Below are positions 20,670 to 32,261 of a stretch of DNA of 64,000 nt, piece after piece. Source of the DNA: Bimuria novae-zelandiae CBS 107.79 (taxonomy: Eukaryota > Ascomycota > Dothideomycetes > Pleosporales > Didymosphaeriaceae); assembly GCA_010015655.1 (NCBI GenBank), contig ML976710.1:42133-106132 (forward strand), in the 5' to 3' direction. Position 1 is the first letter of the stretch; every line of letters starts with the position of its first letter. The position numbers were made by a program, and so were the translations under genes. Below the pieces are notes generated by a model. The model was not told the origin of the DNA and searched no databases. It saw nothing but the letters and a program-made list of their open reading frames with translations.

Positions 20670-23600
20670 AAGAATTATATCTAAATAATAAATTAATAAA
20701 TAGGTTAAACACCAATATAGAGGTCTATTTTAAAGCCTTTACATACTTAGCATACTTACGGTGCTTAAGGCGAGCATGATAAGTAAGTATAATAGTTTTA
20801 TATCTTTACTTAATTTACTTAAGTTAAGCACGTTAAACAGCTACGTAACTCTCGCTATAATATAAGCTTCTAGAGGATAGGGACTACCTTAGAAATATAT
20901 TTAAATATATTATTAGTTAATTAATAGAACGTATAGCGATAGTGGGAATTGCGTACCTAAACCACTACCTAGAATACACTAAAGCTAACCTTTAGGAATT
21001 ACTAAACTATAACTTTTATAACTACCTAGTGAAAGAAATAGCGCGTAACTACTTACTTATAATATAATAAAGGAACTAAAAGCTTCGTGACTTTAACTTT
21101 AACTTTAACTTTAATAACTACGCTATAGAAGCTAAGGAACATAGTTAAGAAATTTTAAAAAACTTATATTTTTAAAGTCTTTATAATAACTTACCGGACT
21201 AAATAGTTATACTAGATATAAATAATAATTAGGACCTATAGGGGTTTAGAAAAAAGTTAATAAGGTTAAGGAAAATCTTTTTTAAAATAAATTATAGTTA
21301 TTAAAGTTTTCTGCTAAAAGCGGGACGCTAGATAAGATAGATTAAAAACTACCTAAGCTAACCTTAGAGGGATATCTAGCTAACGAAGCTAAAATAAAAG
21401 ATACTAAGTAATAGGTAAAGCTATAGGATACAGGTCTAGTAATACCTAAAAATAAGCCACGTAGGTGTCGCGCGAGGTAATAGAAACCTATAAAAAGAAT
21501 AGTTCTTGTTTTTATTACAGAAATACAGGATACCGCGTACAGTAGTATAAACTTTTACTTATAATAAAGCTAGCGTAAGTTTGCATTACTACACTTGCTA
21601 TTAAGGGATTGTTTTAATAAAGAGTTTAATATAGCTTTTATTAACCTAAAAAACTAGATCCTCTTAGCAATAGTTACTACTAAAAGGTAAAAATAGGAAA
21701 AGGGTAAAAGATAGGTTTTAATAACTTTTAAAGGCTATAGCTAGACTTAATACTAATAATAGTATACTTGCTTAATAATAACATTATATTTACATTAATA
21801 ATAATTAATTTAAGTTATTTAACTTTTAAATTTATATTAAAAAAATTATAATGAAAGCATACCTATAGCGTAAGAACCTACACTATCTATAAGAGGTTAT
21901 TAGTATTAAAGTCATGCAACTCTTTGTACGTAAAATAGTTTAATTAAAAGTAGATATTAATAGCTATATAGAACTAATATAGTAATACGCTTTATTTAAT
22001 AACGGGTTTTACGATCTAATCCATAGCCGAACCTAAATAAAGCAAAATAGGATTAAACTAGCCCTAGTAAAAATTTAATCTAAATTAGAAGTTTAAGCAC
22101 CCGTATCTATAACTAAAAAAGTAAAAAACTATTAATAAAGTCCTAAGGGGTATTAGCTATAGCTTTTATAGTCCTACATTAGCGTCATTAACGCCTAAAA
22201 AATAAGGCTAAGGTGTTTTTTATATTAATAAAAAAATATAAAAGGCGTTAACCTGTAAGCTAAAGGCAAACCTATAAAATTTACTACTTAAAGCTTTTAA
22301 GGACTTATAGCTTATTTTTTATAGGGAATAAGCTGACAAGTTTCTCCTACACTATAGATCTAAAATAGATCTTTCTATTTCTCTTATAAAAAAAATAATA
22401 AGACCCTAAAGATTCCTTATAGCCCTCTATTTAATATATCTTATAAAGAGTTACTCGTCCTTTAGAAAGAGCTTACTAAATACTTAAATAAAAACTTTAT
22501 TTAAGTACGTAACTCTAGCGCTATTGCCTTAGTATTATTTACAAAAAAACCTAACGGCGGACTAAGCTTTTATATTAATTATTAAGCCCTAAATACTATC
22601 TTAAAAAAGGACTAGTACCTTTTACTATTAATTAGTAAAACCCTTTAGCTCTGTATAAAGGCTAAATAGCTTAGTAAACTTAATATAATCTAAGCCATTT
22701 ATAAGCATTAGACAGTAAAAGGGGAAGAAAAAAAATAGCGTTTAAAACTTAATTTAGTTTTTATAAGTAGCTAGTAGTTTCTGTTAGCCTAGCTAACGCG
22801 CAAAGTATATTTTAGTAGTATATTAACTAAGTGCTAAGAGAGAACTATAATAACTACTACTTAGTATACGTAAATAACGTTCTTATCTTCTCTAGTAGTA
22901 GCTAAAAAGACTATAAAAAGGTACGTACTATAATTTAAAAGTTAAGGGCTATAGGACTATATTTAGAAATTAAGTGCTATGTGACTGTATTTAGAAATTA
23001 AGGAATTTAAGTTTTATATTAAAAAGATTAAATACCTTAGATTTATTATAAAAGGTAATAAGGGCGTAAGCATAGACCTAAATAAAATCTAAATAATTTA
23101 AGAATAAAAGCTACTAATTTTAGTAAAGGAAGTCTAAAGTTTTATAGGCTTTATAAACTTTTATTAAAAATTTATATAAGACTTCTCTAGTATAGTAAGC
23201 CCCCTTATAAAGCTTACTAGTAAAGGAGCAGAATTTGTCTAGGGATAAAAGTAGTAGTACGTATTTAATTTTTTAAAAATAGTATTCTATATAGACTCCG
23301 CGCTAGCTTACTTTAAATAAAAATTTGTACTACAAATAAATATTTCTAACTAGTTAATTAAGGGATACTTTTTCTAGTATAATAATAATAAGATTGTACG
23401 CCTAGTAGCTTACTCCTTAGTAAAGAATAGTCTGACAGAATATAACTACGCTATCTATAATAAAGAAATACTTATAGTTATTAAATACGTAGATACATAA
23501 GACTATATATATTAAGTAGTAAAGCACCTTACGGTATATACTAATTATAAAAACCTTACGTATTTTACTACTAAATAAAGGTTAGGCAAACGACACGTTT

Positions 23601-25379
23601 AGTAGGCAGATACACTTAGCTATATTAATATAATATTTATATATAGACTAGGATTAGTAAACTCTAGGACAGACACCTTTTCCTAAAGAGACTAAAATCT
23701 ACAAAAAAATAGTAGAAATAATAGATTAAAGTGAAAGCACTTTACACTTTATTAAAAAACTACTAAAAGAAATATCTTAAAGTCTTTTACCCTCTAAATA
23801 CCTATTACTATAAAAAATTCTAATTATATTAAAATAGATAAGTACTTAGTGCTCGCCTACCTAATATATCCTAAATTACATATATTAACCCTTTAAGGAG
23901 GCGATAACCCTATTAAGCAACACAAACTAGACTTTAATACTATATAATAAGAGGTAAAACATGATAAAGACAGCGCGTACAGCGAGATAAAGGCCTATAT
24001 TATGAATAGGCTTAGGAAGTTTAAACTTAGGTAAAAGTTATTTATTAGTATCTTAGAATATAGTATAGATAACTATAGTTATAATAGTATTTTTTTAATA
24101 CTAGATAGTAGACTACTTCTTTCCCTCCTTTATTATATTAGACCACGGGGGACAGTTCGTAAGCGAATTTTAGACTATCTATAGTAAAGCATCTAGAGAC
24201 AAATAAGTAAATAAAATAAATAAACTCGATTTTTAAAGCTAACCTTTAGGTACACTATAATTAGTAATAGGATAATTAGATAAAGTAGCTTCCTATAGCT
24301 TAAATAGCTATCAAAGGACGAAAAGCTATATTAATAAAGGTTAGCCTATTTTTCCTATTCTATAGCTAGAATATTAAACTAGTTGAGAACTTTAGGGCAC
24401 GGAGGTTAGCCTGAAAGCTTAAAACTAATATAAAAAAGGCCACGAAGGTAATAATAATGAAGTTTAAAAAGGTTTTTAACTTTACATAAGTAAAACTAGT
24501 AATAGGCTAATAAGAATAAAAGCGCCTAGCAAACCATTAATATAAAAACGCTTTAATTTTAAAGAAAGAAGATAAGATATAGCTAAAATATAAGGGCTAC
24601 CTTTAAAACTAATATCTAAGTAAGAAGCTTAACTAGAATTAAGAAAAGTTTACTATAAAAAAGTAATAAATTCTTATATAATAGAATTAGATTAGATGTC
24701 CCGCTAAATATGCACCTAAGATTCTACGTAGATAGGCTAAAGTTAGTCTTATTAAACCCTTTCCCTAGCTAAACCACTAATAACGCTTAGCCCGAAGCAA
24801 TAATAACAAAAAAGGGGGAAGAGAAGTATAGTATAGTTAATATATATAAAAACTACTACTTGTATAGAGGCAAGAAAGTAAAATACCTAGTATAGTAAAA
24901 AAAAAAATACTTTTAAGGAACTTAAAAACCTCGTAAAAACCTTAAATAAGCTACTATGTTAGACTATTAAGAGAAGTTTACTAAGCTACATTAAATTTAT
25001 AACAGAAAACTTTTAATAGGATTCTACCGTAATATCCTCTAAATTAGCTTTTATTAGGGCTTAAAGGAGGCTCCACGATGCCTATCTTACTAAATTAAGG
25101 AATCTAGCTAGATAAAGGTATTTAAGAGAAAAGTTAGAATAATATTATTAAGAGATAAAATTAAATATTAAAAAACGAAGTTAAAAAGGAATTTTAAAAA
25201 AGTAACTTAAAAAACCTTTAAAACTACTAGGGATAATAAGAGAACTAAATAATTTTTGTAATAGTAAGAGATAACCCTTACAAAAGAAATAAGCTTTAAA
25301 AGTAAACTAAAATAAGAAGGAGAGAGAAACTAGGCAAGAGGGGTATTTTTAGCTAAGAAGAATAGTAAAACCCTTTTTA
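20670..25379 (+). mobile_element. RIP-saturated Ty3/gypsy retrotransposon with chromodomain
   Basis: Plus-strand gypsy pol is traceable in order: RT (about 22480-23000), RNase H (about 23290-23680), integrase (about 24000-24400) and C-terminal chromodomain (about 24830-24960). CA/TG dinucleotides are almost absent for more than 4 kb. The left part (20670-20750) resembles the LTR-type sequence at 40610-40740, but in opposite sense. Proper LTRs and a target duplication were not found. Confidence 0.65.
22400..25000 (+). pseudogene. Gypsy pol remnant (RT, RNase H, integrase, chromodomain)
   Basis: RT motifs are a K-NGG-SF-INY-ALN stretch near 22545 and YVNNVLIFSS at about 22866 (intact YVDD), followed by IKYLRFIIKGNKGVSID. 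RNase H shows LVAYSLVKNSLTEYNYAIYN and KEILIVIKYV. The segment near 24840-24960 reads KVKYLV--K, then KPRKNLK-ATML, the beta-strand and helix of a chromodomain, which targets such elements to H3K9-methylated DNA. Stops occur at nearly every expected Gln and Trp codon. Non-functional. Confidence 0.7.
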
Positions 25380-25384
25380 ATAAC

Positions 25385-25596
25385 TGTTGCAAAAGGCACC
25401 TTGCTAGAGCTTTCTGCGCTAGCTAGGGTTGAGCCGAGCAGCCAAGCAGCCAAGCAGCCAAGCAGCCAAGCAGCCAAGCAGCCAAGCAGCCAAGCACGCG
25501 ATCCCCTAAACCTATAAATAGCTAGTTATTATAAAGCTTCCTCTCCTTAATAAACTTTATTTTTAAGCTCCTTAATTATTATAACTATGCGCTATA
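25385..25596 (+). repeat. 5' LTR with octamer array
   Basis: Starts TGTTGCAAAAGGCACC and ends in the GCGCTATA/GCGCCACA block. It contains seven tandem CAGCCAAG octamers (25439-25494); the partner LTR has only about two. Partial escape from RIP: CA/TG is retained in this LTR near the array. Confidence 0.8.
25439..25494 (+). repeat. Seven tandem CAGCCAAG octamers
   Basis: Exactly 56 bp of perfect octamer repeats inside the left LTR, probably a slippage expansion. The matching place in the right LTR (about 27115-27133) reads TAGCTAAG about twice. Confidence 0.95.
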
Positions 25597-25639
25597 GTTA
25601 TAAGCCCAGTACCTTTATAATATTTTATAATATACTTAC

Positions 25640-27050
25640 TCTATACTAGCTAATAATTATAGTAGTAAACTATTTTTTTTATTATCCTTACGCTTAAGTC
25701 TTAACGCTTATAACCTATAATAAAGCTAGACTATATAATAACTACTATAAAGCTTTTAGTAAATAATTAACTTATAAATTATAACTTATTTTTACTTTAG
25801 TACGTGTAGCTTAGGTACCACGCGAAGGCTTAAGAGATATAAAGTTATATTAACTTTAAGGCTCCTAAGTAGATAAATATACACGACTAGGCTCTAGAGC
25901 TACTAGATATAAATACTAGAGGCAAGCTCTATATATAATAGCTTAAGCACTATAAGCTAGAGTCTACTATTTATAATTAGCTTGTAATAAAGCTTTAGGG
26001 ACTTTAAAACTAGGTCTATATTATAGTTAATTTATAAAAGCTAAAGCTTATAATGTTATAATTAAGTAAGTAGTAGACGCTGCAGGCGCTAATTAAAGAA
26101 CTTAAGAATAATTTTTGTCTAAGTAATAATAATTAGAAGGAGTAGGTACAACATATATATAGAGAGGTCACCCTACGCCCACAGAGTAGCAGAACAACAG
26201 ACATAACTAAATAGCTATCTAAATGGAACCGCGCACACGCCAACGCTGTACTCCTATATCTCTTAGAGATAAAGGGTACGCTGCTAATAAAGGATTTTCT
26301 ACGCTTAGCACTACAATACAACTATAAGTAGGCTTAGAGAGAGCTTAATAACCTATTGCGACCAGGCGCAGTAGCAACTCTATCTCTAGAAGGATACGCT
26401 CGCTGGCTCGCGTAGCTTAACTAAACAACTAAGCACGCAGGCATGTACGCTACGCTCGAAGAGCGCACTCCTAATACAAGCTATAAGTGCCTATGTAGAG
26501 CAAATAGCTAGCATTAATAAAAGCCTATAAAGTGTAACTGCCTTTAGTACGCGCTCTAGGGAGAAGCATTTTATAAACTTTATAATAAGCTTATAAGTAA
26601 GGAGATTAGTAAAATTAAGAGCTAGATTTAAAAGGATTAGTAAAAAGCGTTATTAACTAAGCTTAAATATAAAGAGTAAGTAGTAGACCCTCCTCTAGTC
26701 TTTCTAGGGAATATTAAAGTATAGATTATAATAAGTCTATAGGTAAGTAAGTCTTTACTAGCTAAGCACTATAATTTTATAGCTACTTATTTTTTTATTT
26801 TTTTAATATAAGTACTTGCACGGGTTACGTTATAAGTAAATATTTATCTTTAAATATTTATTAAAGCTCTATAGTAGAAGTACGCTGCTCTTTTTCTACC
26901 TTTCTTTTAGAACTATATATAAACTAGCTACTTAGACTAATTACCTAGCGAGCTAAAGATCTAAGCTAGACGCTTTTTAAGCTCTACGCGTAAGTTTACT
27001 ACCTTTTATACTTTAAGTTACTATTTAGCTTATTTTACTACGCTTTATAA
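25640..27050 (+). pseudogene. Unrecognised protein frame inside the short LTR element
   Basis: Plus-strand translation can be followed for about 400 codons with RIP-type stops. Legible parts include REVTLRPQSSRTTDITK, SKWNRAHANAVLLYLLEIKG, TLLIKDFLRLALQYNYK and AVATLSLEGYARWLA, then a Cys-containing stretch YKCLCRANS and KPIKCNCL. The leucine-rich helices and Cys pairs could be a Gag capsid with a zinc-binding end, or a captured host protein. No known family is recognised. The 26140-26480 part keeps more CA/TG than its surroundings. Confidence 0.4.
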
Positions 27051-27061
27051 GCTAGGGGATA

Positions 27062-27233
27062 TATTATAAAAGGCACCTTATTAAAGATTTCTACGCTAGC
27101 TAAGGTTAAGCTAAGTAGCTAAGTAGCTAAGCACGCGATCTCTTAAACTTATAAATAGCTAGTTATTATAGAGCTTCCTCTTCTTAATAGACTTTGTTTT
27201 TGAGCTCCCTAATCGTTGTAACTGTGCGCCACA
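27062..27233 (+). repeat. 3' LTR of the short LTR element
   Basis: Aligns with 25385-25596 through AGGCACCTT, GCACGCGATC and CTTATAAATAGCTAGTTATT blocks. It is shorter because the octamer array is not expanded. Followed by ATAAC. Confidence 0.8.
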
Positions 27234-27238
27234 ATAAC

Positions 27239-28860
27239 GCTTAGGTCTACTTCTTTACTCTTTAATATACTACTAAGATTAGAGAATCTATTATCCTCTT
27301 TATGTAAATATTCCCTAATTATAATAGCCTAAAGTCACTAGCGCAAGCCTTACTAGGCTTAAGTAAGCATATTAGCCCTTGTAAGGATATTATTTATTAT
27401 CTAAAAAACTATCTATTACGATACCTTTATCTACCACCACAAACTTACTAAAGAGCTACGCGATATTAGTCTTAAAAAATAGCTTTAGTATTTAAAAGGA
27501 ACTTATGAAAGAGTTTTTATACTTTTAATAGAATACTTTAAAGTTAGCAGCATGAACTTAAAGAAAGTTAAAAGTTTTTTTAATTATAACTATAATACGC
27601 TCTAAGAGCTAAATAGCTTTAAAAGAAGAAGTAATAGGGCCTAAAGTAGTGGTAATTTTACTCTTAAAGAAGGTATAATAATTAATAATAATAACTTTAT
27701 AAGTATAATAGAACGCGTTAAGGTTTGTAAAAAAAGTCTTTTATTCTTAGCTACTTTTTAAAATCTTATTTGTAAAGTAGCCTATACTAATAACTATAAT
27801 ATTAGTAAACTTTTCGCGGCTAACTTTATTAAGGGTAGGCCAAATCTAGGTAAGAAAAAAAGTTAGTAAAATACACATTAAAGTTATTTAGAATAAGTTA
27901 GACTAAAGTATACTTATCTAGTATAGCTAGTAAGCTTATAGGTACGGCACTTTTTATAGGACACTATCTTGCTTACTAGAACCCACTAATAGACGCGTTT
28001 ATAAGTAATATAATTAATATATTAGCGCTTAATTATCGCGCGTAGTAAGATTAAACCCTAAAAGCTAAACTTATTAAGTTAGCGAGTACGCACACCTAGG
28101 CTAATAAAGAACTAAAAAGAAGGTTAAAAGAGTAATAAAGCAAGTTCAAAGAAGAAAAAAAGAAAAAAAAAGTATAAAAGAAGGCCTAGAACTTATTTTA
28201 TAAGCTTTAAAGGGGATTATGCTAGCGTAAAAAATTATATTTTTATTTTTAAAAAGCTTAGTCTTTTTAAGTTAGTAACTAAGTAATTATAATAAGAATA
28301 AAGCTTCGTTTATATTATTATTAAAATTAATATCTCGTCTTTAATGCTTAAAAGTTTTTATTACGCAACTATCATGTAAAGGGCTAGCTATCTTATTAAA
28401 ATAAAAACAGGAATTAGATTATAAAGTTAAAAAAGACTAGTCTAAAAGCAAGACGTTATAGCGCATTAAATTAAAATAAAAAAAATAAAAAGTATGAAAA
28501 AGTAAGGTTTAAAAGCTAGGCAAAAAGCGTTTTTATATATATAATAATAAGTAAACGTACTAGCGCGAACACACTGCCGCAGTAACTACTTATAGTAAGA
28601 ATATAAAATTAGACACGCGAGAATAGAACTACTAAAAGAGTTATAATAGTAAGAGAATTATAAGTAGATAATAAAATAACTATAAAGCTATATAGTAAGA
28701 TAAGACACAGATATTTTTCTTTACACCTAATAGAGGGAAGGGAGGTATATAATAAGCTACGCCTAATTATTATTTTAAATTTTTAATCCTTAGTTATATA
28801 AACCCTAGATATATAAGTTTAATACCTGAAGCTTAACTTTAGACTCTTTATTAAATTTAT
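27239..28860 (+). pseudogene. RIP-saturated transposon debris, gag-like
   Basis: No CA/TG in most of the interval. Plus-strand fragments include a charged coiled-coil stretch near 28100-28200 (KFKEEKKKKKV-KKA) and a later basic, Thr/Tyr-rich region near 28560-28620. Probably gag of a gypsy element continuing beyond the ATAAC insertion, but no motif fixes the family. Confidence 0.35.
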
Positions 28861-29211
28861 AAGTGTTCTTCTGGCACCTTTGGCTCCTTGAGCACCTAGC
28901 CCTTTACAGTAAAGACCAATCAGCGTACGCAAAAGCTTGAACCGTCCAATCACGATTAATTCGATGTGCTTCTATGGTCATAGCATTAATAATAGTCCCA
29001 TTTACACCCCCCTTGTGTATCCATACCCTCCTAAATCCAATATTAAACCCTATCATCTTCCTTAATACTACTAAGTATAACGGCTGATACTCTAAGGTAG
29101 CCACACTAAGTTCTCTAAATCGTATGTTATCCATACACTATATAAGCTTAAAGTCCTACCGACAATGCTAGAAATTTAGCTACCATAGCCCGCATCACGT
29201 AGCATTCACGT
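28861..29211. other. Island edge; one short unsupported frame
   Basis: Base composition returns to normal at about 28870. A minus-strand frame of 76 codons (29134-28904) has no recognisable domain, signal peptide or neighbouring exon, so it is not called as a gene. It could be the 3' flank of the next gene. Confidence 0.4.
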
Positions 29212-30490
29212 TTATACTATCTTATTACCCCTAATAGGTTTAGGCCTATTTGTTAAATAGCAGTTAGCAGTAGATACGATTAAATCTCTTTCGCTACCCT
29301 CTTGGCTGCCGTTATAGTTCTCTGCATTCACCTGTACGGAGTGCCACACTTGTATCGCCGCCTCTTGTGTATTCTTCCGGAGTGGCTTCATATTGTGGTT
29401 ATCAGAATGGCTGTGCGGTCCGTAGCCATCCGACCGGTTCGCCGATGAAAGAAATCTTGGGAATGTCTTACGCACGAGAGGTTTCAGGGTCGAGATTAAG
29501 GAGCAGGCAATAGCGACGTTGATTTCTATTCCGGACCAGATGGCGTATTCGACACCGTCAACTACATTTGCTCGTTAGCTGCATATTCCTAGTGCTTTGC
29601 TTCTCGTATCTTTATATAGCACACTCACGGGACGTGTCGGGTGAGACCGAAATGGTGTAGAGAGACTTGAGACGAATAATCGAAGTTACACAGACACTGC
29701 GATCTCATTAGCTCGATCTAAAACAGTTCGCAACGTTCTGTGATGCACTTACAAAGCACCAAAACCAAGCACTAACCCAAGGGCGATTTTCTTCTTCTTA
29801 GACATGTAAAGGGATTCGATTGAGCGTATCGGAATGGCAAAAATGAGAATGTCAGTCGCTATGTTGAGACCTGCATTCGAAAACCAGAAAGCCAGCCTGT
29901 TCATGCAGCTACCTTCTCCAACGCCCCAGAAGAACTGGACCGGTATACACAGAAAGATGGAGCCGAACACTGTCCAGCAGCCGTAGACAGCTAGGACCCC
30001 GAGTAGAATCTTGCATGTTCTCTGAAACATTACTTCTTTGAAGATTCGCATATACTGACAGACGATCGAAAGTTTAACAAAGAGCAGAGCGAGATTGTAG
30101 AGCGGAATGGTTGCCCACAAAGCCTTGTAGAACTTCGTCAAGTTATTAGACTTTATGGTATTGAACGGGGTTCCCAAGCCATACTTGATTTCTATACGCA
30201 CTTGATGAGTACTGTCTAGAAAGGGTGGCTAAGTTCCTTTTGACCCTTCGAATGTACTTACGGAACATTACTACCACCAAAAAGCCAGAGGATGCGGCCA
30301 TGGAGAAGCTGATGAGGTACTCCTCGACGCCGGCATGCTTGAGGATTCTGAAGCGAGTGTACAGGCGGGCCACAACCGTAAAAAACGCGAGGCTGGTAAA
30401 GAGAATGCTTGTTACTAATAGACTAATAACGTTTCGAGATACCATCGTGGTGACAGAGTGAAATGCCTGCGTTGTCCTGGCAGAAAGCAT
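29212..30490 (-). CDS. Fungal rhodopsin-domain (PTH11/SAT4-like) seven-TM protein
   Basis: Predicted 364-residue integral membrane protein. Exons: 30490-30262, 30200-29753, 29696-29629 and 29561-29212; introns of 61, 56 and 67 bp, all GTAAGT or GTGAGT to AG, with consistent phases. The fungal rhodopsin-like domain covers TM1 (about 18-38, SLLVTSILFTSLAFFTVVARLY), the HAGVEEYLI loop (the family usually has D-D-Y), IPLYNLALLFVKLSIVCQYMR, GSIFLCIPVQFFW and GSCMNRLAFWFSNAGLNIATD. Next come SIIRLKSLYTISVSPDTS and YAIWSGIEINVAIACSLIST with the final TM. A polar cytosolic tail of about 100 residues follows. Family members include surface sensors, but most have no known ligand. No RIP stops. It stands alone in repeat-rich DNA. 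Confidence 0.85.
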
Positions 30491-31477
30491 CTTAAAACGT
30501 CGTTGGGGAAGCCGACGCGTCTCTAGACAAGCTAAACCCCTAGGATTCTAGTATTCACCTAAAGATTCCTAGCGGGTTTATAAGAGGTGGGATTTCCGAC
30601 GATGCATGCTTATGAAATCTCATATCGAATTGGCTGAAGCGCGATTCATGTGCCTCCAGCCGCGTTTCGCAATGCATCAGCCACGCAGTTGTTTTCCTTT
30701 CACATGGCGCCCCCACTGCCTCTCCCTGGGGCTATGCACGACCGATAGAATTAACGGCTTGCCAAACTTAATCATGAGGCTGCGAAGAGAGTTCCGCATA
30801 TCCAAGGCCACAGCCCTGCGGCTAATTCCTCCTGTTGGCGTGATCCAGATGCTTTCGCGTTGGCCACATTGGGACTAGGGCTGTGGCTACGGCGCGGAAT
30901 TTGGTCGCACACTCTCCCCTCTTTTCACGCTCATCGTCGCCCCGCGACTGGACATGAGTCCGATGGCACAGAAAGCACTTTTAAGGTGACTGGTGCGATC
31001 AGGCAAGCATTAACGATCCTAAAGTGCGAAGGAGAAGTTGGGTGGGCTGCTGTGAGGAACCCCTGAAGCGTCAGATTCGCATAATAGAACTCTAAATTCT
31101 TTGCAGGATTATGCAGGGCAGATTTAGTTTTCGGCAGGCTGTCTGACATCTACAGAGTTTGGTGTGGTCACGCCATGGCTGATAAACGAATCATGTGGGC
31201 TAATAGGCGTAGCGTTCTTTGGCCTGCTCGGGCGTAAAGTTAGGTAAACATTATTTAAAATTTGCGGGGAACCACCGACTTGGTGTCAGGGCACTGGACC
31301 CGTTGCGCCCAGTCGGATTTGCGGGGCCTTTGTAAAATGACATGCACAGCATCTGGGGAAGGTGGGGAGCGCGCGAGGTGGTAAAGCGCACGTCAGGCCA
31401 GGACGTCGCCGGGTTCATCCATGAGCGCTTTACAAGGGGTTGCAAGCAGGACCGGTTTTTGTGGGCTCGAGTGCTAT
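30491..31477. other. Normal-composition DNA without a recognised gene
   Basis: Nearly 1 kb with balanced CA/TG. It holds only short frames on both strands (for example 90 codons at 30606-30878 plus) without domain, splice-consistent partner or coding bias that I can identify. It may include the upstream region of the rhodopsin-domain gene and decayed single-copy DNA. Confidence 0.45.
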
Positions 31478-31499
31478 GGCATATTAGGGTTTGCAGGTC

Positions 31500-31836
31500 A
31501 ACTTACCTCCTATACCACCAGACACGCCCGCATTAGTAACAGCATTACATCTCAGCGTTTACAGGTTAACTTACTATCTACACCACCAGACATGCCCGCA
31601 TTAGCAGCAGCCTCACATCTAAGGGTTTACAGGTCAACTTACGCCCTAAACCACCGGACACACCCGCATTAGTAGCAGCCTCGCATCTTAGGGTTCACAG
31701 GTCAACTTACAAACTACACGACCAGACACGCCCGTATTAGCAGCAGCCTTGCATCTTAGCGTTTTCGGGTCAACTTACCCCCTACACCACCAGACATGCC
31801 CGCCTTAGCAGCAGCCTCGTAGACTCGTATCTTAGT
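31500..31836. repeat. 68-bp minisatellite, about five units
   Basis: Units start with AACTTAC at 31500, 31568, 31636, 31704 and 31772, so the period is exactly 68 bp. Each contains ACCACCAGACACGCCCGCAT or a close variant, AGCAGCCTC and a CATCTTAGGGTTTACAGGTC-like end. A partial unit precedes the first. 68 is not a multiple of three and frames do not persist, so it is non-coding. Confidence 0.93.
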
Positions 31837-31980
31837 GTCGGTATATTACCTACTTCCTAAACATAGTATCTTAGTATAATGTTAACAGTTCTTTTCTAAA
31901 ACCCTACTCTCTGGTTATCCTATTAGCTAAAGCTAGATTACTCTTATTAGACGTGCTAGGTTACCGTAAATTGTAGATTA
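31837..31980. other. Short AT-rich flank, no feature seen
   Basis: Partly RIP-like sequence between the minisatellite and the copia target site. No coding frame. Confidence 0.4.
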
Positions 31981-31985
31981 TGTTC

Positions 31986-32167
31986 TGTAAGCAGCCCAGA
32001 GATATGTCACATGACGACACTAGTCTCATGAGTCAGCTCTATCTCTATATACGAGCCTCTGATCACTCCATGTACACACAACACACAACACAGAACAACA
32101 CACAGAGCAACTCAGACAATTACACACACAATATACTACCTTCACACATACCACCCACCTGCTTACA
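31986..32167 (+). repeat. 5' LTR of the young copia
   Basis: TGTAAGCAGCCCAGAG to CACCTGCTTACA. The same family as the solo LTR at 5019-5198. Confidence 0.95.
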
Positions 32168-32261
32168 GTTATAAGCCCGGCCTAATCCGCCCTCATACAC
32201 ATACATTGACTCCCTACCTACCTACCTGTCGATCGAGCCTACTCGATAGAGCGATCTCGCC

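Larger units (their letters stand above)
25385..27233 (+). mobile_element. Short non-autonomous LTR element with unrecognised internal frame
   Basis: Two related terminal repeats of about 212 bp (25385-25596) and 172 bp (27062-27233) flank 1.47 kb. The target duplication ATAAC is perfect (25380-25384 and 27234-27238). The right LTR starts TATTATAAAA where the left has TGTTGCAAAA, a RIP change. No RT, integrase or protease is visible inside, so the element would depend on another for movement. It sits in the 3' part of the gypsy region. Confidence 0.8.

Noticed and set aside
25439..25494. Possible CRISPR-like or telomere-like array
   Set aside because: Contiguous octamers without spacers inside an LTR; not CRISPR and not TTAGGG.
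28904..29134. 76-codon minus-strand frame as a gene
   Set aside because: No domain, no splice partner and not conserved in any family I recognise; kept only as a note.
30606..31149. Short frames on both strands between the rhodopsin-domain gene and the minisatellite
   Set aside because: No domain or consistent splicing; normal composition alone is not evidence of a gene.
31421..31672. 83-codon plus-strand frame through the minisatellite
   Set aside because: The 68-bp period shifts the frame at each unit, so the open stretch is accidental.
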